64,000 nucleotides of DNA from Sphingobacterium sp. PCS056 (GTDB lineage Bacteria; Bacteroidota; Bacteroidia; Sphingobacteriales; Sphingobacteriaceae), in NCBI RefSeq assembly GCF_023273895.1, contig NZ_CP096883.1, positions 1,240,001 to 1,304,000 of the forward strand, read 5' to 3'. Shown here one piece after another: positions 26,993-35,983 of this stretch. Below the pieces are notes generated by a model. It did no database searches. It was given only the letters and a program-made list of their open reading frames with translations, and was not told where the DNA came from. Numbering within the stretch: the stretch's first letter is position 1; each line of letters opens with the position of its first letter. The translations under genes and the position numbers were made by a program.

Positions 26993-27103
26993 ACTATTAT
27001 AAATCATGTAAAATTTCAATAATACTTTTCCTTTCACACTAAAATGGTTCTTGATGGAAGCGGAGAAATCGATAACTTTGTTGCTGATATAGCATATTTT
27101 AAA

Positions 27104-27133
27104 TTGTAAATAACACAAATTTATCTAAGTTTG
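27104..27133 (+). promoter_or_regulatory. dcd promoter
   Basis: TTG at 27104-27106 and TAAGTTTG at 27126-27133 are 19 bp apart, a full consensus match. The bases upstream of the -7 element are almost identical to those in front of pgi (27 of 28 positions). The leader would be about 70 nt. Confidence 0.8.
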
Positions 27134-27207
27134 AAAATAAATGGTTAGTGTGGGTTCAATGGAAAAATTTGAAATTCAGCTTTAATCATATGTAATAAAG
27201 AATAATC

Positions 27208-27744
27208 ATGATTTTATCAGATAAACGTATACTTGAAGAAATTGAAAAAGGCCATATTGTTATAGAGCCATATGACCGCAAATGCTTAGGAACAAATTCT
27301 TATGATGTTCACTTAGGAAAACATTTAGCGACCTACAAAAGTCGTGTATTGGATGCTAAGAAACATAATGAGATTGATCACTTTGAAATTCCTGAAGAAG
27401 GATTCGTTCTAGAGCCCAATACATTATATCTTGGAGTTACTTTAGAGTATACAGAAACACACCAGCATGTCCCTTTCTTGGAAGGAAAATCAAGCACCGG
27501 TCGTTTAGGTATTGATATCCATGCAACAGCAGGAAAAGGCGATGTTGGATTTTGCAATACTTGGACATTGGAGATTTCCTGTGCGCAGCCAGTACGTATC
27601 TATGCTGGCATGCCAATTGGGCAGTTGATTTATTTTGTTGTCGAAGGTGAGGTGGAAACGCTTTATAATACCAAGGGCAATGCTAAGTATAATACGAAAA
27701 CGACAAAACCTGTGGAGTCGATGATGTGGAAAAATTCATTTTAA
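27208..27744 (+). CDS. dcd: dCTP deaminase
   Basis: Dcd deaminates dCTP to dUTP for thymidylate synthesis. The 178-residue length is normal. The N-terminal MILSDKRILEEIEKG, the EGKSSTGRLGI signature (about 93-103) and the HATAGKGDVGFCNTWTLEI stretch with the catalytic glutamate are all present. It is monocistronic, with its own promoter and a terminator shared with prfB. Some family members also hydrolyse dUTP; sequence alone does not show that here. Confidence 0.95.
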   Translation: MILSDKRILEEIEKGHIVIEPYDRKCLGTNSYDVHLGKHLATYKSRVLDAKKHNEIDHFEIPEEGFVLEPNTLYLGVTLEYTETHQHVPFLEGKSSTGRLGIDIHATAGKGDVGFCNTWTLEISCAQPVRIYAGMPIGQLIYFVVEGEVETLYNTKGNAKYNTKTTKPVESMMWKNSF

Positions 27745-27804
27745 AGAAAAGGTACACGGCAATTAAAATCAATATTTCCGGTATTGCCTTCTTATAGCAC
27801 ATAT

Positions 27805-27842
27805 TAAAAAAAAACACCAGCTTATCAAGCTGGTGTTTTTTT
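27805..27842. terminator. Bidirectional terminator between dcd and prfB
   Basis: AAAACACCAGCTT and AAGCTGGTGTTTT form a perfect stem with a 3-nt loop, with A and T runs on the two sides. The flanking genes are convergent. Confidence 0.9.
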
Positions 27843-27920
27843 ATCCTTGGATATAAATATGCAAAAAAGATTAATTTTCAAGGGTGCAAGACATAATCTT
27901 TAAAAACTTTTTTTGATCTT

Positions 27921-29004
27921 TTATCCTCCGAATTCCATTAAATATGATTTTAAGAATTCATCCAAATCTCCATCTAATACAGCTTGAGTATTGGACGTTT
28001 CGTGATTGGTTCTTAAATCCTTAATTAATTTATAAGGATGTAAAACATAATTTCTTATTTGGGAACCCCATTCGATTTTCTTTTTGTTGCCTTCTATTGC
28101 GTCTGTTGCTTCTTGACGTTTTCGCATTTCAATTTCATACAACTGTGACTTCAGTAATCGGAAGGCATTCTCCTTATTTTGCAACTGCGATCTAGATTCT
28201 TGATTTTTGATGATGATACCAGTCGGTTTGTGATGCAGTCGCACAGCAGTTTCGACTTTGTTCACATTTTGACCACCAGCACCACCGGCACGGAATGTAT
28301 CCCATTCGATCTCAGAATCTTTTACTTCGATTTCAATATTGTTGTCGATTAGTGGGTATACATATACCGATGCAAATGACGTATGGCGCTTACCATTAGA
28401 ATCAAAAGGTGAAATTCTAACCAAACGATGGACACCATTTTCTCCTTTTAAATATCCGTATGCAAAATCTCCAGAAATTTGAAGTGTTACCGTTTTTATT
28501 CCTGCAACTTCACCTTCTTGAGAATCCTGTTCAGTTACTTTGTACCCGTTTTTCTCTCCCCACATGATATACATGCGCATGAGCATAGCCGCCCAATCAC
28601 AACTTTCTGTACCTCCGGCACCTGCAGTAATTTGTAGAATTGCATCGAGCTGATCTTCTTCAGCACTTAGCATATTTTTAAATTCCAACTCTTCTACTGC
28701 TTGTAGCGCAATATGATATTGTTCATTAAGTTCTGCCTCTGTAGCATCTCCAGCTTGGTAGAATTCATACAATACTCCCGTATCATCGACAGAGGCGGCG
28801 ACTGCATCGAAATGATCTGTCCATACCTTCTGTACTTTGATCGATTGCAATATTTTTTCTGCTGCTTTTGAATCGTTCCAAAAATCAGGTTCTAAAGTAA
28901 TTGCTTGGTCTTTTTCTAATGCTTCTTTTTTGACATCAATGTCAAAGATGCCTCCTCAGGGAAGTTACACGATCCCTCAAATCTTGAATTTGTTCTTTGG
29001 TCAT
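27921..29004 (-). CDS. prfB: Peptide chain release factor 2, with programmed +1 frameshift
   Basis: RF2 recognises UGA and UAA stop codons and frees the peptide. Translation starts at the ATG at 29004 and reads 20 codons up to CTT (28947-28945) followed by an in-frame TGA. A +1 slip at CTT-TGA-C continues in the long frame, giving 360 residues. An AGGAGG sits just upstream of CTT as an internal Shine-Dalgarno. The stop-recognition SPF is at about 198-200 and the catalytic GGQ at about 243-245. This is the classical RF2 autoregulation. A promoter element ends 5 nt before the ATG. Confidence 0.97.
28942..28957 (-). promoter_or_regulatory. RF2 programmed frameshift site
   Basis: On the minus strand the sequence reads AGGAGG CAT CTT TGA C. 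AGGAGG can pair with the 16S rRNA tail, and CTT followed by UGA allows a +1 slip to UUU. When RF2 is scarce the ribosome pauses at UGA and shifts. The layout matches the E. coli prfB site. Confidence 0.95.
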
Positions 29005-29009
29005 AATAA

Positions 29010-29041
29010 CAAAGATACAGCTTTCTGCACTAAATGCCCAA
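29010..29041 (-). promoter_or_regulatory. prfB promoter, probably leaderless
   Basis: TATCTTTG at 29017-29010 on the minus strand fits TAnnTTTG, with TTG 21 bp upstream. It ends 5 nt before the prfB ATG. Confidence 0.55.
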
Positions 29042-29177
29042 AACCTCCTTGATCAAGTGTGATGATCGTGATCAATTTTTATATTTCCTCTAATCGTATA
29101 GTTAGATAGCAGGGAAGAAATCATCAAATTTCTTTTATATATGCTACAATTAACATGGTAAATAAAACAAATTTATC

Positions 29178-29185
29178 TAAGTTTG
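29178..29185 (+). promoter_or_regulatory. pgi promoter -7 element within the shared 18-bp motif
   Basis: TAAGTTTG closes the motif CAAATTTATCTAAGTTTG, also found ahead of dcd and the sfp-like gene. The -33 position reads ATG rather than TTG. The leader would be about 10 nt. Confidence 0.65.
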
Positions 29186-29201
29186 ATTAAAATAGAAATA
29201 T

Positions 29202-30854
29202 ATGTTACCAAAAATAGATTTTACACAGACTGCTGCTTACCGTTATTTAGCAGATCATTACATCAGTATCAATGCGCATAGCTTAAAAGATTTGTTTCAA
29301 GAGGATTCATTTCGATTTGAAAAATACAGTATTGAATTTAATGATCTGCTGTTAGATTATTCAAAGAATAGAGTGAACGATGAGACTTTAGCGTTGTTAC
29401 GTCAATTGGCTAAAGAATGTCATCTAAGTGAAGCTATTGATGCGATGTTTGCCGGAGAGAAGATCAATGAAACAGAAGGAAGACAGGTGTTACATACGGC
29501 TTTACGTAATCAATCCGGAAAAGCAGTCTTAGTTGATGGTAAAGATATCATGGAAGACATCAATGCGGTGTTGGCGCAGATGGAGTCCTTTACGCAGCGT
29601 ATACTTTCTGGAGAATGGAAAGGCTACACCGGTAAAACGATTACTGATGTGGTCAATATTGGTATCGGAGGGTCGGATTTAGGTCCTGTGATGGTGACTG
29701 AAGCTTTAAAAGCTTACCGTACACATCTCCATATGCATTTTGTATCAAATGTAGATGGAACGCATATTGCAGAAGCGATTAAAGGTCTTGATCCCGAAAC
29801 TACTTTATTTTTAATCGCTTCAAAGACTTTTACAACTCAGGAGACAATGGCTAATGCCAACACAGCTAGGGATTGGTTTATAAAAAGTGGTGCCAATAAA
29901 GCTGATGTTGCGAAGCACTTTGCCGCTTTAAGTACGAATACGGCTGCGGTTGCTGAATTTGGTATTGATACAAAAAATATGTTCCAATTTTGGGATTGGG
30001 TTGGCGGTCGTTACTCTTTGTGGTCAGCGATCGGTCTATCGATCAGTTTGGCTATCGGTTTTGATCATTTTAAAGAGTTACTAACAGGAGCTTACGAGGC
30101 AGATGAGCACTTTAGAACTGCGCCATTTGAACAGAATATTCCGGTTACGTTAGGTTTATTAGGAATCTGGTATAATAATTTTTTCGAAGCAGAGAGCCAT
30201 GCCATCTTACCTTACGATCAATATTTACATCGTTTTGCTGCTTATTTTCAGCAAGGTGATATGGAAAGTAATGGTAAGAGCGTAGATCGCAACGGTAATG
30301 CGATTGATTATCAGACAGGACCCATTATTTGGGGAGAGCCAGGTACAAATGGCCAACATGCCTTCTATCAATTGATACATCAAGGAACCAAATTGATTCC
30401 TTGTGATTTCATTGCACCTGCGATTAGTTTAAATCCGATTGGCAAACACCATCAGATGTTATTGTCCAATTTCTTTGCGCAGACAGAAGCATTGATGAAC
30501 GGTAAATCTGAAGAAGTCGTTGTTGCAGAATTAAAAGCATCTGGTAAATCAGAAGAAGAAATTGAACGGTTGAAAAACTTTAAAGTATTTGAAGGAAATA
30601 GACCGAGCAACTCCTTTTTACTTAAAAAAGTAACACCACGTTCTTTAGGATCTCTAATAGCATTATATGAGCATAAAATTTTTGTGCAAGGAATCATCTG
30701 GAATGTATTTAGTTTTGATCAGTGGGGAGTTGAATTAGGAAAACAACTCGCTGGACAGATTCTTCCTGAATTGGAGTCCGAAGATATTATTACGACACAT
30801 GATTCATCAACCAATGGATTGATCAATCAGTATAAAGCTTGGCGATCAGCATAG
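29202..30854 (+). CDS. pgi: Glucose-6-phosphate isomerase
   Basis: Pgi interconverts glucose-6-phosphate and fructose-6-phosphate. The 550-residue product has the signatures [19 protein letters not shown] (about 150-168), [13 protein letters not shown] and [19 protein letters not shown], plus the C-terminal [21 protein letters not shown]. It is monocistronic, with its own promoter and a strong terminator. The next gene, convergent, is pfkA, the following glycolytic step. Confidence 0.97.
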   Translation: MLPKIDFTQTAAYRYLADHYISINAHSLKDLFQEDSFRFEKYSIEFNDLLLDYSKNRVNDETLALLRQLAKECHLSEAIDAMFAGEKINETEGRQVLHTALRNQSGKAVLVDGKDIMEDINAVLAQMESFTQRILSGEWKGYTGKTITDVVNIGIGGSDLGPVMVTEALKAYRTHLHMHFVSNVDGTHIAEAIKGLDPETTLFLIASKTFTTQETMANANTARDWFIKSGANKADVAKHFAALSTNTAAVAEFGIDTKNMFQFWDWVGGRYSLWSAIGLSISLAIGFDHFKELLTGAYEADEHFRTAPFEQNIPVTLGLLGIWYNNFFEAESHAILPYDQYLHRFAAYFQQGDMESNGKSVDRNGNAIDYQTGPIIWGEPGTNGQHAFYQLIHQGTKLIPCDFIAPAISLNPIGKHHQMLLSNFFAQTEALMNGKSEEVVVAELKASGKSEEEIERLKNFKVFEGNRPSNSFLLKKVTPRSLGSLIALYEHKIFVQGIIWNVFSFDQWGVELGKQLAGQILPELESEDIITTHDSSTNGLINQYKAWRSA

Positions 30855-30860
30855 CTAGAC

Positions 30861-30901
30861 AAAAAAAGCGAGGTTAAGTGTACTTAACCTCGCTTTTTTA
30901 T
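30861..30901. terminator. Bidirectional terminator between pgi and pfkA
   Basis: AAAGCGAGGTTAAGT and ACTTAACCTCGCTTT form a near-perfect stem with A and T tracts on both sides, between convergent genes. Confidence 0.92.
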
Positions 30902-30943
30902 ACGTTATTTATTATAAAAACTTATCGATATATCGCTTTCTTT

Positions 30944-31918
30944 TTATAAAGAAAGAATCTCCACGATTCTCAATAAATTTTGATTGATCGAGTCTATATG
31001 TTTAATTGCTTTTTTGAAAGATATGAATTCAACCTCACCATGGACTAATCCAGCCATTTCACCTTTGCGACCTTCTAATAAAGCCTCTACAGCAGCAACT
31101 CCCAATCGACTAGCCAACACCCTATCCATACAAGTAGGGCTTCCACCACGCTGTATATGGCCTAGTATAGAAAGGCGAACATCATATTTAGGGAAGTTTG
31201 CTTTAATTTTTTCAGAAACCACCATTCCTCCTTCAGCATCGCCTTCGGCAACGATGACAATGCGAGATGCTTTGCTTTTACGCGTTTTATCTAAGCGTTT
31301 CATAATGGCATCATAATCGACGTTAAATTCGGGTATCAATACCGCTTCAGCACCCGTACTGATGCCAGATCTGAGTGCAATCAATCCCGAATCTCTGCCC
31401 ATCACTTCTATGACAAAAAGTCGATCGTGTGATTCTGCTGTATCTCTAATTTTATCAACAGCTTGTACAACCGTATTAATCGCTGTATCGTATCCTATCG
31501 TAAAATCCGTCCCTGCAAGGTCGTTATCAATTGTTCCTGGGAGACCAATAATTGGAATATCAAACTCTTCAAGAAATTTAGAGGCACCAGTGAACGTTCC
31601 ATCACCACCAATGACAACTAGGGCATCGATCTGATGTTGCTTGATGTTTTCATAAGCTTTTTGGCGGCCTTCTACCGTTCTAAATTCGTCGCTTCTCGCT
31701 GTTTTTAAGATCGTGCCACCGCGCTGAATGATATTAGCGACAGATTTTACATCCATGGCAAACATATCGCCATTGACCAAACCATCATAGCCTCTCCTTA
31801 CCCCAAAAACATTCAAATCATTATATATACCTGCTCTAACTACCGCGCGAATGGCAGCATTCATCCCCGGAGCATCTCCTCCAGATGTTAATACTGCTAT
31901 ATTTTTAATATTACTCAT
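30944..31918 (-). CDS. pfkA: 6-phosphofructokinase, ATP-dependent type
   Basis: PfkA phosphorylates fructose-6-phosphate to the 1,6-bisphosphate. The 324-residue length matches bacterial PfkA. The N-terminal TSGGDAPGMNAA (11-22), GGDGT at 104-108 (the glycine after Asp106 favours ATP over pyrophosphate), PGTIDNDLAGTDFTIGYDTA with catalytic Asp131, and the GHIQRGGSP stretch are present. The Rossmann-like core begins at residue 7, so the start cannot lie much further in. Its promoter -7 element ends 4 nt before the ATG. Confidence 0.97.
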   Translation of the reverse strand: MSNIKNIAVLTSGGDAPGMNAAIRAVVRAGIYNDLNVFGVRRGYDGLVNGDMFAMDVKSVANIIQRGGTILKTARSDEFRTVEGRQKAYENIKQHQIDALVVIGGDGTFTGASKFLEEFDIPIIGLPGTIDNDLAGTDFTIGYDTAINTVVQAVDKIRDTAESHDRLFVIEVMGRDSGLIALRSGISTGAEAVLIPEFNVDYDAIMKRLDKTRKSKASRIVIVAEGDAEGGMVVSEKIKANFPKYDVRLSILGHIQRGGSPTCMDRVLASRLGVAAVEALLEGRKGEMAGLVHGEVEFISFKKAIKHIDSINQNLLRIVEILSL

Positions 31919-31922
31919 ATTT

Positions 31923-31953
31923 CAAACTTAAATAAATTGTCTCTTATATGCAA
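31923..31953 (-). promoter_or_regulatory. pfkA promoter, probably leaderless
   Basis: On the minus strand, TTG at 31953-31951 is followed after 20 bp by TAAGTTTG at 31930-31923. Only 4 nt then remain before the ATG, so the mRNA should start at the start codon. Confidence 0.75.
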
Positions 31954-32083
31954 TATAAATCAGTTGAATATAAAAAACAATAGTGGTGATATGATTTGTT
32001 GTAGGTGTAGTTGAGTACATATCCATGCTCTACTACATTTTTTCTTTTCCTAATTACAGACCTATTCTGTTCTTAAGAATAGC

Positions 32084-33778
32084 TTATTTTTTAGCGTTGA
32101 AGGCATCAATGCCACTTTGTAAATACTTAGCATATTCAACAGGATCATAGTTTGCTCCTGAAGGTGGGACTAAAACATTTCCTTCCGTATCAACGATAAC
32201 ATAGAGTGGTTGCGAATTGCTATTGAATTTAGAAGCTTGGAAATCGGAGTTTTTATTTCCGATATTTTTTATCTTTTTACCAGAATAAGCAGATATAATC
32301 TGTTCTTCAACGGGCAATTCCGTACGATCATCTACAAAAAGTTCCGCCATTACAAAACCTTCTTTTAATAATTTCGCGACATTTGGATCTGTCCAAACGT
32401 TTGCTTCCATCTTTCTACAATTAACACAGTTCCAGCCTGTAAAATCAATTAAGACAGGTTTTTTTAATTCTTTGGCTGTTTCTAAAGCTTGGTCATAATC
32501 ATAGTAAGGATCAAATCCTTTAGGTGTGCCACGCTCGTGAAATATCTCGGCATATTTTTTTACCTTACCATCTGAGTGTGCTGGTGAAGCATTTGCTATT
32601 CCTGCCGATAAATCAAAATCTTGAGTGGCGGATGGTGGTAGGAAAGCGGAGATTGACTTTAATGGTGCTCCCCATAATCCGGGAATCATGTACATCACAA
32701 ATGAAAAAACGACAATTGCTAAAAATGTACGAGGAACCGATAAAAATTTTAAATCACTGTCATGTGAAAACTTAATTTTCCCAATTAAATAAAGACCCAT
32801 TAAACCGAATATGACGATCCAAAGCGATAGAAAAACTTCACGATCTAACCAGTTCCAATGATAAGCTAGATCCACATTGGATAAGAATTTTAGTGCTAGT
32901 GCTAACTCTAGAAATCCTAATACAACCTTTACACTATTTAACCAACCACCAGATTTTGGAAGAGATTTTAAAAGAGAAGGAAACATGGCAAATAAACCAA
33001 AAGGGATAGCGAGTGCAATTGAAAAACCAAGCATACCGATTGCTGGTCCTAATCGTTCACCCTTTGATGCGGCTTCTACCAATAAAGTTCCTATAATAGG
33101 TCCAGTACAGGAGAATGAAACTAGGGAAAGACTAAAAGCCATAAAGAAAAGACCTACTAAACCACCTTTATCCGATTTGGCATCCATTTTATTAACAAAT
33201 GAACTTGGGAGTGTAATTTCGAAAGCCCCAAAGAAAGACGCTGCGAAAGCCACCAATAATAGGAAGAATATAAAATTGAACACCCCATTTGTTGACAAAG
33301 CATTGAGCGCATCCGAACCAAAAAGAATCGTGATGATCATTCCTAAAGCTACATAGATGATAATGATAAAAAGACCATATAATAAAGCTTTACTGATACC
33401 ATTGGCTCTCGATCCAGACTGTTTTGTGAAAAAACTAACCGTTAGCGGCAACATCGGGAAGATACAAGGCATTAATAGCGCTGCAAAACCCCCGATCAGG
33501 CCCGCAAGAAAGATTCCCCATAGTGATTTTTTTACTTCAGGAGTTGCTGTAATGGCTATATTTTGTGTGTTTTTAGCCGTATCTTGAGTTATTGTGTCGG
33601 GACTTTCAGAAAAAACCAAATCTGTAGGCACTTCTGATAGTGTTGAGGTATCGGCAGATTCGGAAAATTCGATTCCTTCTACACTAAGCAATGAGTCTTG
33701 CGTCGATGCGAAAGAGAAAACAGGAATGAATAAACTGAAAATAACGAAGTAGAGTAAAAATAGTTTCTTTTTAGCCAT
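32084..33778 (-). CDS. dsbD: DsbD-type thiol:disulfide interchange protein, membrane and thioredoxin domains
   Basis: The protein carries reducing power from cytoplasmic thioredoxin across the inner membrane. The 564-residue product has a signal segment (1-24), a linker, and a membrane domain of about eight helices with the two conserved cysteine sites LMPCIFPMLPLTVSFF and FSCTGPIIGTL. A C-terminal thioredoxin-like domain has the redox pair Cys451-Cys454 (GWNCVNC). The N-terminal DsbD-alpha domain is missing here and is found as a separate gene just upstream. Together the two would make a complete DsbD. Confidence 0.9.
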   Translation of the reverse strand: MAKKKLFLLYFVIFSLFIPVFSFASTQDSLLSVEGIEFSESADTSTLSEVPTDLVFSESPDTITQDTAKNTQNIAITATPEVKKSLWGIFLAGLIGGFAALLMPCIFPMLPLTVSFFTKQSGSRANGISKALLYGLFIIIIYVALGMIITILFGSDALNALSTNGVFNFIFFLLLVAFAASFFGAFEITLPSSFVNKMDAKSDKGGLVGLFFMAFSLSLVSFSCTGPIIGTLLVEAASKGERLGPAIGMLGFSIALAIPFGLFAMFPSLLKSLPKSGGWLNSVKVVLGFLELALALKFLSNVDLAYHWNWLDREVFLSLWIVIFGLMGLYLIGKIKFSHDSDLKFLSVPRTFLAIVVFSFVMYMIPGLWGAPLKSISAFLPPSATQDFDLSAGIANASPAHSDGKVKKYAEIFHERGTPKGFDPYYDYDQALETAKELKKPVLIDFTGWNCVNCRKMEANVWTDPNVAKLLKEGFVMAELFVDDRTELPVEEQIISAYSGKKIKNIGNKNSDFQASKFNSNSQPLYVIVDTEGNVLVPPSGANYDPVEYAKYLQSGIDAFNAKK

Positions 33779-34074
33779 TTTTTGTAGAGTTCATATGTAA
33801 TTTGTAAAATTAGAAAAAGGTGATGAGAATCCTCTTATCTTTTAGTAGTTGTAAAGTCAATTTTACTTCATGAAGACCAATTTCTGGACTCTTCTTATTT
33901 GAAAGCTATCTTATTAGGGGCTATTTTTATAAAATTAACATCTTATTAAAAATCAAAGTGATCTTAAACAAAATAGTCGACGATCTCAACCGAACCTTGG
34001 TCAAAAGAAAAACGCTATTTAGATCGTTTTTTACATGATCTAAATAGCGTTATATGTGTTGTAATTAGTTTTTA
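33779..34074. other. Gap between the two dsbD pieces
   Basis: This stretch is AT-rich and without a gene. It contains the terminator of the upstream DsbD-alpha gene at 34011-34051. No remnant of coding sequence linking the two genes was seen. Confidence 0.6.
34006..34051 (-). terminator. Terminator after the DsbD-alpha gene
   Basis: AACGCTATTTAGATC at 34011-34025 pairs perfectly with GATCTAAATAGCGTT at 34037-34051. On the minus strand the stem is followed by TTTCTTTTG. Confidence 0.8.
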
Positions 34075-34524
34075 CTATTTAATAGTAACTGTAAATGCAT
34101 AATCGGTTGGAGGCAGACATTGTGTTTTATCACATGCTTGGTATTCAACAGAACCCTTTACCGTTGTAGTTCCCTTATTCAGTTTTACTTTTTGTTGGAA
34201 AACAACTTCCTTATTAAAATAACCTACATTCATTTTAAATACTTCTTCATACTTCATTGCTGGTTTTGGTTCCGCAGTTTTACCGTTTAAAGTATAATCT
34301 TTAGAAGCTGTATATGTAAATGAAGTTGGAATAGGACCATTTTCACCTATGTTCTGAGAATAGATATGCCAACCATCCTGAATGGTAGCTTTAATAAAAA
34401 TAACAGCTTCCTTACTGTTTAATTTTTTCGAAGCAACAGTCCATTTCACTGGATTATGGATCTGAGCTACGGCACCTGAAATAGCAAAAAATAATACTGC
34501 TATTATTAATGTTAATTTTTTCAT
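34075..34524 (-). CDS. Stand-alone DsbD N-terminal (alpha) domain protein
   Basis: The 149-residue exported protein has a signal peptide ending at AVAQ (about residue 21) and an immunoglobulin-like domain resembling DsbD-alpha. The segment YQACDKTQCLPP has the redox-pair candidates Cys131 and Cys136, matching the YQGC...CYPP region of DsbD. It would accept electrons from the membrane DsbD downstream and pass them to periplasmic substrates. A terminator separates it from that gene, so the two may be transcribed independently. Confidence 0.85.
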   Translation of the reverse strand: MKKLTLIIAVLFFAISGAVAQIHNPVKWTVASKKLNSKEAVIFIKATIQDGWHIYSQNIGENGPIPTSFTYTASKDYTLNGKTAEPKPAMKYEEVFKMNVGYFNKEVVFQQKVKLNKGTTTVKGSVEYQACDKTQCLPPTDYAFTVTIK

Positions 34525-34746
34525 GGGTATATATTTGTTTTTTAATTTATAAAGCTATCATAAGCATCTGTTTCACTGTTTGTTATTGCTTATGATGGTT
34601 TCATCAGAATAATTTGTTATTATAGTTATTTAAATCGTTATACTGTTTTAGTATGACATCAAAACATAGCTAAAGTTTAATTTAGTTTAGCAAATTTAGT
34701 GCTTTGATGAGATATATTTATCTGAGGATCGTAAATATTTTTTTAC

Positions 34747-35517
34747 TTACAACACATACTTGATCTCATGAAGATTGAACGTCATTATTTCCCGATCTAT
34801 TTCTGCTTGTAATTGACCATTAGGCAATACGTGAATGATTTTTCCCTCAATTTCTACATCAGCAATTTTATAGGTCTTTATTTCATTTTTTCTAAAAAGA
34901 TATTGATTGAACTCTTGCAGTTGCTGCACTTGATTTCCTTGTTTCAAGCGTTTATACTCCTGGTCTAAAAATAAATATAGTTCATTTGCTAAACTGGCTA
35001 TATCATAATCCTCGTGGCTATCATTAATAGATTTTAGTGATGTAATATGTGGATTGTCTATAAATGTGGTCTGATTTATATTGACACCTATTCCGATAAT
35101 ACTCGTTCCAATCAAATCTCCTTTGATGCTGTTTTCAATTAGTAGCCCAGATATCTTTTTTTGGTTTACATAAATGTCATTCGGCCATTTAATTTGCACG
35201 ACCTCCTTCGTATTGGTCTTTAACCATTTCATTATTCCAAGACAGATTGCACATGATAAGGCAAATTGCTGATCGATTTTTAGAAAATGGGGGTATAGTA
35301 AAATTGATGTAATAATATTTTTACCCGGTTCTGTGATCCACATATTGCCCCTTTGACCTTTACCAGCATATTGTTCAACTGCTAAAATGGCAGAACCCTC
35401 ATCCTGTGGCGTGAATTTTGACAAGTTATCCTTGAAATAATCATTTGTGGAAGACACTCGGTCGATAGTAATTACATTTTGACCAATGATAAGTCCTGAA
35501 AATGTGTTATTTTGCAA
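34747..35517 (-). CDS. birA: Biotin--[acetyl-CoA-carboxylase] ligase
   Basis: This enzyme makes biotinyl-AMP and attaches biotin to carrier proteins. The 256-residue product lacks the N-terminal DNA-binding domain of E. coli BirA, so it is a ligase only. Catalytic motifs are GKGQRGN at 52-58 and IKWPNDIYVNQKKISGLLIE with Lys110. The small C-terminal domain is present. It is divergent from rsfS across 49 bp. Confidence 0.93.
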   Translation of the reverse strand: MQNNTFSGLIIGQNVITIDRVSSTNDYFKDNLSKFTPQDEGSAILAVEQYAGKGQRGNMWITEPGKNIITSILLYPHFLKIDQQFALSCAICLGIMKWLKTNTKEVVQIKWPNDIYVNQKKISGLLIENSIKGDLIGTSIIGIGVNINQTTFIDNPHITSLKSINDSHEDYDIASLANELYLFLDQEYKRLKQGNQVQQLQEFNQYLFRKNEIKTYKIADVEIEGKIIHVLPNGQLQAEIDREIMTFNLHEIKYVL

Positions 35518-35566
35518 AGTGAAAAAAATTTAATTGTATATAATAGCAAAACTATAATATTTTTTA

Positions 35567-35941
35567 ATGGATAAAAATAAAAGTTCGGAATTGTCAACGC
35601 GTCTGTCAGAGGTTGTTGTTTATGGTATGCAAGAGAAGAAAGCAAGTGAAATAGTGCGATTGGATTTGAGAAATATTAACAGTTCTGTTTCTGATTATTT
35701 TGTCATTTGCCATGCCGACTCACATATTCAAGCCAATGCAATAGCAAAAAGTGTGGAGGATGAAGTTTACAAAACATTTGGTCAAGATCCTCAATATAAA
35801 GAGGGTCATAGTATCGGAGAGTGGTTGATATTAGATTTTGTAGATGTGGTCGTTCATATTTTCAAAAAGGAAAAAAGAGCCCTTTATGCGATAGAAGATT
35901 TATGGGGTGATGCTCAAATTCAAAATTTTCAAAGTGCTTAG
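35567..35941 (+). CDS. rsfS: Ribosome silencing factor RsfS
   Basis: RsfS binds ribosomal protein L14 and blocks subunit joining when nutrients are short. The 124-residue product has the family core: LDLRNINSSVSDYFVICHADSHIQANAIAKSVEDEV and EGHSIGEWLILDFVDVVVHIF, ending with FKKEKRALYAIEDLWGDA. It precedes ftsH by 42 nt and is probably co-transcribed with it. Confidence 0.95.
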   Translation: MDKNKSSELSTRLSEVVVYGMQEKKASEIVRLDLRNINSSVSDYFVICHADSHIQANAIAKSVEDEVYKTFGQDPQYKEGHSIGEWLILDFVDVVVHIFKKEKRALYAIEDLWGDAQIQNFQSA

Positions 35942-35983
35942 ATTAGTAGAAAAATAGATTTAAAACGATATAAATAAGATAGA

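Larger units (their letters stand above)
26830..27207. other. Intergenic region between sfp-like gene and dcd
   Basis: This gap of about 370 bp holds two outward promoters carrying the same 18-bp motif, the 39-codon ORF above, and a 14-codon ORF at 27141-27185 in the dcd leader. Nothing else is recognised. Confidence 0.6.

Noticed and set aside
27921..28850. prfB as a truncated gene or pseudogene starting at 28850
   Set aside because: The missing N-terminus is present upstream in another frame, joined by a classical CTT-TGA-C programmed frameshift with AGGAGG.
28837..29052. 71-codon plus-strand ORF over the start of prfB
   Set aside because: It is antisense to the RF2 N-terminus and frameshift element and has no independent support.
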